Origin: Candidatus Poribacteria bacterium
GTDB taxonomy: Bacteria > Poribacteria > WGA-4E > GCA-2687025
Length of the DNA stretch: 9,056 nucleotides
NCBI GenBank assembly: GCA_027625215.1
Contig: JAQBWJ010000047.1
Coordinates: 1-9,056 of the forward strand
Direction of reading: 5' to 3'
Shown: positions 1 through 6,318 of the stretch, piece after piece
Layout of the letters: every line of letters begins with the position of its first letter
Position numbering within the stretch: the stretch's first letter is position 1
Program-made: the position numbers and the translations under genes
Notes under the pieces: model-generated
Seen by the model: the letters and a program-made list of their open reading frames with translations, nothing else
Databases searched by the model: none
Told to the model about the DNA's origin: nothing

Positions 1-573
1 GTGGAGCGCCGACCCTCTCGCCACGCGCAGCGCGACGGCAACGGCGGAGGGCGTCGAGACGCCGCCAACGTCGTACGTCATGTTCAAGTGTCGGTAGACC
101 CCATCCGCGTCGTATTCGAGCCGCACGACGCCCGACCCCGCCGCCAGCGGCGCAAGCGACGGCGCAAGCGGTTGGAGTTCCCACTGTATCGAGCGGTTCG
201 CGTCGTCAACGAGGAGCTCGCCGAGTACCAGTTGTCGTCGCAGATTGTCGGTGAGCGGTTTCGGCACGTCGGGAAGCGGTTCATCGCGGGTGGGGATGGC
301 GTAAAGGATCGCGGCGGGTTGTCCCTTTGAGATGGTTGTCAGCAGGTCAAGGGCGGTCGCGGCGTCCCATGGCGGCGCGCCGAGTTGATTCACCGACGCG
401 CTATCCACCGCGACCACGACGACGGGCGGCGCGTCCTCAATCGGCTGTATCCATCGCCAATAGGCGTCGTACGGGATCCATTCAAGACGCCGAAGAGGGC
501 CTCCGAACAGGAGGGCGATGGCGACCGCTCCGAGAATCGCCACCATCGGCAGTCGCCACCGAGATTGGTTCAT
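1..573 (-). CDS. CHASE2-domain membrane sensor protein, N-terminal 191 residues (3' end off the left edge)
   Basis: This reading frame is open to the left edge, so only the N-terminus is present. Seen: ATG at 573-571; a hydrophobic membrane segment at about residues 8-25 (LPMVAILGAVAIALLFGG); then an extracytoplasmic domain with CHASE2 hallmarks. These are YDAYWRW near residue 35, the beta-strand VVVVAVDSASVNQLGAPPWD at residues 51-70, and a late GSGVVRLEYDADGVYRHLNM (residues 147-166) followed by a P-S-A-V-A-V-A-L segment, matching the family pattern of G-x-V, D-x-DG-hh-R and PS-x-A. Known of the family: CHASE2 is an extracytoplasmic sensory domain, normally followed by two or three membrane helices and a cytoplasmic output such as an adenylate cyclase, protein kinase, diguanylate cyclase or histidine kinase. 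The output type cannot be seen here. The gene lies 67 bases downstream of the receiver gene in the same direction, which suggests a signalling pair. The Shine-Dalgarno is weak (GGAG about 12 bases upstream). A second in-frame ATG at residue 10 is a less likely start because it would clip the N-flank of the membrane segment. Confidence 0.85.
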   Translation of the reverse strand, partial: MNQSRWRLPMVAILGAVAIALLFGGPLRRLEWIPYDAYWRWIQPIEDAPPVVVVAVDSASVNQLGAPPWDAATALDLLTTISKGQPAAILYAIPTRDEPLPDVPKPLTDNLRRQLVLGELLVDDANRSIQWELQPLAPSLAPLAAGSGVVRLEYDADGVYRHLNMTYDVGGVSTPSAVAVALRVARGSALH

Positions 574-624
574 GGGCGGGGGTGACTCCGAGTGAACGTT
601 CGCCGCGTTTGGTTGGGGAGTCGT

Positions 625-652
625 CGCGCCGAAAGACCCGTCATTCGGCGCG
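625..652 (-). repeat. Perfect 9-bp inverted repeat (hairpin) spanning the receiver gene stop codon
   Basis: The arms cgcgccgaa (625-633) and ttcggcgcg (644-652) are perfectly complementary and separated by a 10-base loop that contains the TGA stop of the receiver gene (643-641). The RNA hairpin is GC-rich and should be stable. It is not followed by a run of U on the transcript, so it does not look like a classical intrinsic terminator. Possible roles are partial attenuation, mRNA 3'-end protection, or uncoupling translation of the receiver from the sensor gene downstream. The role is inferred; only the inverted repeat is seen. Confidence 0.6.
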
Positions 653-1012
653 TTCGAGACACTCTTGAATCGTTTTGTTCAGTTGAATCGGGTCGAACGG
701 TTTCGTGATATAACCCAGCGCGCCGAGACTGAGTCCGTGCTGGACTTCCTTCTCCTGCGCTTTCGCCGTCAAGAAGACGACGGGGATCGCGCTCGTCGCG
801 TCGTTCTGTTTCAACCGTCGAAGCGTCTCGTAACCGTCCATTTTCGGCATCATCACATCGAGCAGGATCAGGTCGGGTTGAAGCGACTGAGCGGTTGCAA
901 GCGCTTTCTCGCCCGTGTCAACCACCGTCACCACATGTTTTCCGACGAACTCCAGCGTCATTCGCAAAACGCTTTGGATATCCGGTTCATCCTCAACGAC
1001 AAGAATCGTCAT
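641..1012 (-). CDS. Single-domain response regulator (CheY-like receiver)
   Basis: This is a complete 123-residue protein made only of a receiver domain. All key positions are visible: the acidic pocket E7/D8 in ILVVEDEPD, the phospho-acceptor D52 in LILLDVMMPKMDGYE, the switch Thr at T82 in VVFLTAK, the aromatic switch Y101, and the conserved Lys K104 in GYITKPFDP. It should therefore be phosphorylatable. There is no output domain after residue 120, so it must act by protein contact or as a relay, as known for CheY/Spo0F-type regulators. The ATG at 1012 is preceded by a good purine-rich Shine-Dalgarno (GAGAGGG, about 10 bases away), and the gene starts 21 bases after the PgsB/CapB-like gene, so cotranscription is likely. 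The CHASE2 protein next to it is a candidate signalling partner, but its output domain is not in the window. The partner and the controlled process are inferred from position only. Confidence 0.95.
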   Translation of the reverse strand: MTILVVEDEPDIQSVLRMTLEFVGKHVVTVVDTGEKALATAQSLQPDLILLDVMMPKMDGYETLRRLKQNDATSAIPVVFLTAKAQEKEVQHGLSLGALGYITKPFDPIQLNKTIQECLERAE

Positions 1013-1022
1013 GTCAATCGAA

Positions 1023-1032
1023 CCCTCTCTTC
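1023..1032 (-). promoter_or_regulatory. Ribosome binding site of the receiver gene
   Basis: On the minus strand the sequence GAAGAGAGGG lies 10 bases before the ATG at 1012 and directly follows the tandem stop of the preceding ligase gene. This strong purine-rich site fixes the receiver start and fits translational coupling or reinitiation after the ligase gene. Confidence 0.65.
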
Positions 1033-1033
1033 A

Positions 1034-3265
1034 CTACCGTGTCATACCCGTCTGCGTCGAACGGTTCCGACGCCCGAACAGTCGAGACATTCCGCGCGCG
1101 ACCTGCTTTTCCAACCACCCGCCTTTTTGACGCTTCGTCAGGTCGCGCAGTTCAATCTCGGCGCGGTTGTGAGAGATGCGCTGGTTTACCAAGTCTGTAA
1201 GAATCCGGTCTGCCGAACGCCGCCGTTTTCGACTGTCCGATGCGTCGAAAAACTGCTCGACCATTGCCACCGCCGCGCTCAACGCGCCCATTTGTCGCGT
1301 TTCGTCAAGCCGTTCCTCGCACAGCCCACGCTGCGCCTCAACGTAATCAACGGCGGCGGACAAAAGTTGTTGCATCGCGGCGGTGTGGTTGTCCGTATCG
1401 TTTTGCGCGCGGGTTAGCGCGTCGAGTGCCATTTGACTGCCGAGCACGCCGTAGTCCGCAAACTGTTGGAACCAACGCACGGCATCCATCCGCAGCGTTT
1501 CGTCCGACGACTCAAGCGCGACCGCCTTCTCCCGCACCTTCTCCAGCGCAAGCCAATGATACACAAAATCGAGCCCTGTGCCCTTGATGTTCTGCGTGCC
1601 CATGATCCGTACGCGGAACCCCGGCGGCGCGCATTGCGCGATACGCGCGACGATCTGATCGCCCGTCGCATGCGCGTCTTGGATGACTTCTAGTGTACTG
1701 TTGAATGCCGCCTGTGAAAACGTCTTTACGTCGTCGTTCAGTTGTTCCCACGCCCGAGCGTCGCTCGTGGACAACGAGCGGATTCGCTCCCGCAGCCGGT
1801 CGACGGACGCCGCCGCCTCGACATATCGGCGCAGAAACGCCACCACGTCCGCCGCAACCGTCTCGCCGACATGCGGCTCCAGCGCCTGCCCCAACGACTC
1901 GAACGCCGGCGATCCGGCGTCCAACCGAGCGATGGCGTCCCGCGCATCCTCCGACAACACAGAGGAAACCGCCGTTTCATCCAGTTCGAGTCCGGTCAGC
2001 ATCGCGTTGAGATGCCGTTCGACATCCGCCGCGTTGACAGCGGGAACTTTGAACTCATCGCACAGTCGAAGAAACTCCGTGTCCGCCCGCTCGACCCGCG
2101 CGTCGGGTGTGAGTCCGTCAAAATCGGACTCGTCGATCAATGTCAGATGTTCCAGTCGCCGTTTCAACACCTCATCCAAATAGCCCTGCAAACCGCTGAG
2201 ATTCGTCCCGATCAGGAAATGCTTGTGCGCGGAGATGTCCATCACGAGGATGTTCGCAAAGACGATGGAGCGTGGGATGCGGTCGCCGCGATTGTTCACG
2301 CAGGTGGTGATCCAGACGCCCGCGTCGCTCTCGCGGTCGTGGTGGTCGAAGCCGGTGCGCGTCCAGTTGTTCATGAAACCGCGTCGCTCGTTCGCGGAGT
2401 TGCCCAGCGTGAACTCCAACCGCCTGCCGAGATACGTGGCGATGGGGTACGTCTTCAACACGCCGATATCGGGGACGACGTTGTCCGCCATTTCCTTCAC
2501 GGTGAAGTCCGCGTCGATGCCGAGATGCCCCGCCAGTTTCGTCACCAACGCAACGTTCGACGGGTGCTCCTGATACGGGAACCGCCCCAAAATGTCGCTC
2601 GTCAGAAACGCGGAGTCGCGCCATCCCAACGACACGAGTTGCGTGTGGCGTTCGTCCGCGCCTTGTTGCAGGATCGGCAACATCTGGTCTTCGGCGGTGA
2701 AACAGACTTTGTTTTCAGGGATGAACTGCGTCATCACCTGCGGGATGTTCACCCCGGCGGGACCTTGCAAGTCCTCGTGGTCGGGGTAGGTGTTCGTGAT
2801 CGTCACAAGGTCGTCCCTCATCCACACGCGCTCCAGGATGCGGACGTAACGCGGGTTCAGCGCCATGCACTCCCACATCAACACATGCACGCCGAGATCG
2901 CCTGCCAACTTCGTGACTCGCTGTTGCTCCCAGATGGTCGCCTTGTCGTACGGTCGGAAGATGAAGATTTCCATCGGCTTCTGTTCCGGCACGGAATGGA
3001 TGAACATCGCCTCGTTGCCGGTCGTTTTGACGAGCACCTCCGCGCCGAGCGCGTGAAACAACGCCGCCTTGATCCGCTCAGTGCCGGACTTCCCGCGCGT
3101 GCCCCATCCCCCAATGGTCAGCGGGATCGACCGCCGCGCATGTCGCAGTTCCAGATACCGCGCCGACGCCCGATACAGAAATGCGAGCAGCGTCACGCAC
3201 GTCACCAGCGCGAGTTGCCCCAGCGTGTTTTCCGAGAACGTCACGAGGTAATGTCGAAACTCCAT
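1034..3265 (-). CDS. Poly-gamma-glutamate synthase PgsB/CapB-like ligase with long C-terminal extension
   Basis: This 743-residue protein has a single N-terminal membrane segment (about residues 13-32, NTLGQLALVTCVTLLAFLYR). A Mur-ligase-type ATP site follows, with GGWGTRGKSGTERIKAA at residues 52-68 and the P-loop GTRGKS at 55-60. Family-typical PgsB/CapB blocks follow: VKTTGNEAMFIHS (79-91), MWECMALNPRYVRILE (130-145), VTITNTYPDHEDLQGP (154-169) and NNRGDRIPRS (324-333). Known: PgsB/CapB activates a glutamate-chain carboxylate with ATP and adds glutamate through gamma-amide bonds at the inner membrane, together with PgsC/CapC and PgsA/CapA. Those proteins are about 390-460 residues long. 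Here about 340 further residues follow, mostly charged and helical, with a compact motif IMGTQNIKGTGLDFVYHW at 554-571 and a basic tail. I do not recognise that extension. The start has a strong Shine-Dalgarno 12 bases after the upstream stop. Substrate identity (L- or D-Glu, or another amino acid) cannot be read from the sequence. Confidence 0.88.
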   Translation of the reverse strand: MEFRHYLVTFSENTLGQLALVTCVTLLAFLYRASARYLELRHARRSIPLTIGGWGTRGKSGTERIKAALFHALGAEVLVKTTGNEAMFIHSVPEQKPMEIFIFRPYDKATIWEQQRVTKLAGDLGVHVLMWECMALNPRYVRILERVWMRDDLVTITNTYPDHEDLQGPAGVNIPQVMTQFIPENKVCFTAEDQMLPILQQGADERHTQLVSLGWRDSAFLTSDILGRFPYQEHPSNVALVTKLAGHLGIDADFTVKEMADNVVPDIGVLKTYPIATYLGRRLEFTLGNSANERRGFMNNWTRTGFDHHDRESDAGVWITTCVNNRGDRIPRSIVFANILVMDISAHKHFLIGTNLSGLQGYLDEVLKRRLEHLTLIDESDFDGLTPDARVERADTEFLRLCDEFKVPAVNAADVERHLNAMLTGLELDETAVSSVLSEDARDAIARLDAGSPAFESLGQALEPHVGETVAADVVAFLRRYVEAAASVDRLRERIRSLSTSDARAWEQLNDDVKTFSQAAFNSTLEVIQDAHATGDQIVARIAQCAPPGFRVRIMGTQNIKGTGLDFVYHWLALEKVREKAVALESSDETLRMDAVRWFQQFADYGVLGSQMALDALTRAQNDTDNHTAAMQQLLSAAVDYVEAQRGLCEERLDETRQMGALSAAVAMVEQFFDASDSRKRRRSADRILTDLVNQRISHNRAEIELRDLTKRQKGGWLEKQVARGMSRLFGRRNRSTQTGMTR

Positions 3266-3272
3266 CGCCGTT

Positions 3273-3279
3273 TCCCCTC
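3273..3279 (-). promoter_or_regulatory. Ribosome binding site of the PgsB/CapB-like gene, overlapping the upstream stop codon
   Basis: On the minus strand, GAGGGGA begins inside the TGA stop (3280-3278) of the preceding gene and sits about 7 bases before the ATG at 3265. The overlap of stop and Shine-Dalgarno indicates translational coupling between the helical-repeat protein and the ligase. Confidence 0.7.
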
Positions 3280-5374
3280 AATCCGACTCGTCGAACAGTT
3301 CGATGAGTGTCGGGTCGTTGAGAGCGTGTCGCCATCCGCCGTACGTGTAGCCGTACGGCTCGAACGTCGTGCGAAAACCGAACCGCTCGCGCAGCGTTTC
3401 GAGGTAGCGGCGCGGGTCGGAGAGTTCTCGGTCGCGGGGGTTCGCGTTACGCATCCGGGCGATCTCGTCGTAGTCCCACGACAGGCGGAGAAAATTGATC
3501 CACCGCTTGAACGGGTTGCGAGGACCCTTGATCGTCGTGACGCCGTACGAACTGAACAGCCGCACCTCTTTGCCCGCGTAGGCGCGTCGACACAATGACA
3601 AATAATCGTCCAGCAACGGCAGATATCGCCGCCACGAGTCCTCATCCTCGATATAGAACCGCTCGCCCGGCACTTTCGTTCGCGTCAGTTCTCCCATGAT
3701 GCCGGAGTGGGCGCGGATCGTCCCCGAATACCGCCGTCCGACCGTATGGTTGAACCCCTGCCGCTTGTCGGGACTGAGATGGCGCGCCTCGTGAACGATG
3801 CGCCACCACGCCCAACGGAAGCGGTCGCCGCGCGTCACGCGGACGTACTTCCCGCGAAACTCGACATACACGCCGAAATCGCGCCGGGTGTAGTAGGCGA
3901 GCACGCGACCAAGTCGCGTCTCATCCGCCGGGAGTTCTCGCCGTCGGAAGATGCGCGATTTGCCGTCCCGCAGCGAGACGATCTTCTGAAACGCGCCGTC
4001 GATAAACGCCTGATACTCCGGCAGCGTGTGGACGACGATCTGGTTCCAAGCGTCGCCCGCCCAACGGCGCACCTGCGTCGGCGTCGATTCATGCGCGACA
4101 ACTTCGGCGAGCGCGTCCAACGCGCGTTTGGCTACAGAGTCGATGGAAAACTTCTGCGACATGAGCTCGCGTTGATTGCACAGGTGGGCGATCTCCTCGA
4201 ACGCGACTCGCTGGACCATCGCGTCGTCGCCCTCGACCACCGCCCCGCGCAGGTTGGCGATGGACTGTTCGAGAACGACCGCATCGCCCCGCAACGAGGC
4301 TTCCCACCCGATACGGCTCCACTCGATCACCGCTTGGGCGCGCGCCTGCGGACATGCCTCAAACGACGTGTCCAACGCGAAGGCTTGAAGCGAGTCGCGC
4401 GCCTCGTTCCGATCAAACTGCGCGAGCGTCTTCACCAACTGAACGCGCACGAAGTCGCTCGCGTCGCGCCGCGCGACAACTTGCCGCACCAGTTCAAACC
4501 CTTCGTCATCCAGAAAACGCCGTTCGATGATTTCGAGGATCGCCTTACGCACGAACAGGTCGTCGGGTTGTTCGGCGGGACTCAATAGACGCCGCTCGAA
4601 CGCTCGGAAGGCGTCCGCGCGGCTAATCTCCGCCATCAGTTGCAGCGCGCCGATCTGAATCCACACGTTTTCGTCCGTGTCGAGGCAGTACCGGGCGACG
4701 GCGCGGCTCGTGTGGAACTCCAACGACTCAAACCGACCCGTTGACGGCAACGCTCGCACGATCCGCCCCAACGCGGCAAACGCGGCAACTTGGTTCTGCG
4801 CCCGCCGACCCGATTGCATCGCGTGCAATAGAAACGGCTGCAATTTCAGTTCGTCAAAGACCGATTCGTAATGCGCGTGTTCGTCTCCCAATTCGATGAA
4901 CGCCAACTCAATCGAATAGCCGATCAGGTCGAGCGCGAGTTTTTGGAGCGTCTTTTCGTGGACGACGATCCGCCGATACCGTTCCTCTGCGACATCGAAG
5001 CCCATGTACCGCTTGAACGCTCGACGGTCGCCGCGCCGCGCCCGTTTGTTCGGCGTGACAACGGAAAGAAAGTCGAAGATGAACGATTCGCGCTCTTCGG
5101 GGCGTTGCGTTTCGGCGAGGTGGACGGAGAGCGACTGGAAATGCCCGTCGAGCGCGCGCACCCGTCCGTTGCTCGACTCGATGACCGCCATCGCCTGAGA
5201 CGCCCGCCCGACATACCGCATCGCCTCCGGGTATCTCGGCAGTTCGACGCGCGCTTCCGGCACTCGCCCCATCTCCTCGAACAGCGATTCGATCAACCGT
5301 TGGTGCACAAGGCGGTCGAAGCCGCTGAACGCTGGGAGCGCGTCGTTCGGGATGTTCGACCGTCGTTTAGGCAT
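3278..5374 (-). CDS. Uncharacterised HEAT-like helical-repeat protein with C-terminal HEARH-containing domain
   Basis: I do not recognise this protein by name. From the ATG at 5374 it has 698 residues, with no signal peptide or membrane segment, so it is probably cytoplasmic. Roughly residues 190-440 are amphipathic helix pairs of a HEAT/armadillo-like kind (for example QVAAFAALGRIVRAL, VWIQIGALQLMAEISRADAF, VRVQLVKTLAQFDRNEARDS). The C-terminal third (from about 490) is aromatic and basic. It includes FGVYVEFRGKYVRVTRGDRF, then RIVHEARHLSPDKRQGFNHT with HEARH at 528-532, and later GPRNPFKRWINFLRLSWDYDE. HEARH formally fits the HExxH zinc-site pattern, but no third ligand is evident and the charged Arg inside it is atypical. 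The frame is open further upstream to a GTG at 5440, which would overlap the preceding gene by 40 bases; the ATG 26 bases after that gene's stop is the simpler start. The gene lies 12 bases before the PgsB/CapB-like ligase gene, so it is likely an accessory factor of the same system, for example a scaffold or regulator. That role is inferred from position only. Confidence 0.8.
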   Translation of the reverse strand: MPKRRSNIPNDALPAFSGFDRLVHQRLIESLFEEMGRVPEARVELPRYPEAMRYVGRASQAMAVIESSNGRVRALDGHFQSLSVHLAETQRPEERESFIFDFLSVVTPNKRARRGDRRAFKRYMGFDVAEERYRRIVVHEKTLQKLALDLIGYSIELAFIELGDEHAHYESVFDELKLQPFLLHAMQSGRRAQNQVAAFAALGRIVRALPSTGRFESLEFHTSRAVARYCLDTDENVWIQIGALQLMAEISRADAFRAFERRLLSPAEQPDDLFVRKAILEIIERRFLDDEGFELVRQVVARRDASDFVRVQLVKTLAQFDRNEARDSLQAFALDTSFEACPQARAQAVIEWSRIGWEASLRGDAVVLEQSIANLRGAVVEGDDAMVQRVAFEEIAHLCNQRELMSQKFSIDSVAKRALDALAEVVAHESTPTQVRRWAGDAWNQIVVHTLPEYQAFIDGAFQKIVSLRDGKSRIFRRRELPADETRLGRVLAYYTRRDFGVYVEFRGKYVRVTRGDRFRWAWWRIVHEARHLSPDKRQGFNHTVGRRYSGTIRAHSGIMGELTRTKVPGERFYIEDEDSWRRYLPLLDDYLSLCRRAYAGKEVRLFSSYGVTTIKGPRNPFKRWINFLRLSWDYDEIARMRNANPRDRELSDPRRYLETLRERFGFRTTFEPYGYTYGGWRHALNDPTLIELFDESD

Positions 5375-5400
5375 GCGTTGGACTCGTTTCGAGAGCGCCT

Positions 5401-6318
5401 CTAAAAGTCGTATCGGTTGAAACGGCTCTCCTTCTGCCACTCGAAGTCCACATCGGCGGACGGATAGTCGTCATAATTGCGCGAGGCGTTCAACCGTGTC
5501 GTCAGGCTAAAATACACGTTCAGGTCCCGATTATCTACCGTGTACGCGCCCGTGAGCCGCGCGTACATCGGGAACGGCGACCCGAACAACAGCCATTCCG
5601 CTCGCCCGTAGACGCGGTTTTCCCAACTCTCGACGAGGCGGTGGTCGTCTTGGAACCAGCGGCGAAGTTCGTGATAGACGTGGGTGTCGAGTCGCTGCTT
5701 CCACAGTTTCCGTGCGCCGATCCGGTGGTACGCGAAGTCGAGGTTTGAGGGCGACAGGTCGCGGTTTGAACGCGCCCTCGCCGCGTCGTAAAGGATCAAG
5801 TCGAGAAACGGCGTCGTCCAGAGGGTGTACCCGGCGAAAAGTTGTCGGTTGTGGTTCAGTCGGTACTCGGAGAACAAGTCTTCCGCTTCGGACTGTGAGC
5901 GGAACAGTTCCACCCGCGTCATGGTCGAGGTGGACGCGCCGCCGCCGATTCGCGGGATGAACGCAATGCGCCGACCCATCGAAATGACCCGCCGCAGTTC
6001 AAGCGAAGCGTCGGTGGCAAACTCGTCGCTGCTACCGACGCGCTGCGCGTCAACCGACCCGTCCAGCGTCCACCGAATCCCGCCGAACAGCCCACCGTCT
6101 AGCGATTCGTCCGCGCTCCACACGGGGTTGCCCGTTTCCGCGACGTTCGTTTTCAATGTGAGGCGATGGTAGAACGTGTTGCCGACGCCGAATCGGTGTC
6201 GGAGCGCGAACGTCCCATAGCGCGGGTTGACCGTTTCCCCACCTTCTTCCTGACGGTCTTCGCCGTACCCGGCGATTATCTCCCACGTTCCGCCCGACAC
6301 GCGGGAAAACAGGCGCGT
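5401..6318 (-). other. Predicted outer-membrane beta-barrel domain of the large exporter-like protein
   Basis: The last 305 or so residues consist of alternating polar/hydrophobic stretches about 8-12 residues long, separated by turns rich in Gly, Asp and Asn. Examples are GTWEIIAGYGED, YGTFALRHRFG, FYHRLTLKTNV, HNRQLFAGYTLW, THVYHELRRWFQD and LNVYFSLTTRL. The protein ends in Phe. This is what a barrel of roughly 14-18 strands looks like, but the strand count is a visual estimate only. Confidence 0.7.

Noticed and set aside
1..330. Plus-strand open frame of 109 codons starting with GTG at base 1
   Set aside because: It is antisense to the CHASE2 protein, which shows family motifs. The peptide is extremely Arg-rich with no structure.
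665..1417. Plus-strand open frame of 250 codons spanning the receiver gene and the end of the ligase gene
   Set aside because: It runs antisense across two supported genes and their junction, with no ribosome binding site or recognisable domain.
1742..3598. Long plus-strand open frame of 618 codons opposite the ligase gene
   Set aside because: It is antisense to a protein with clear PgsB/CapB motifs. Its translation is rich in Arg, His and Val without any domain pattern, as expected for a mirror frame of a GC-rich gene.
3707..4588. Plus-strand open frame of 293 codons opposite the helical-repeat gene
   Set aside because: It has antisense shadow composition (Arg/Asp/Leu-rich, no motifs) and lies wholly inside the better-supported minus-strand gene.
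5375..5440. GTG start at 5440 for the helical-repeat protein (22 more residues)
   Set aside because: It would lie inside the preceding gene with a 40-base overlap and without a Shine-Dalgarno. The ATG at 5374, 26 bases after that gene's stop, is more economical, though a weak GAG is its only ribosome site.
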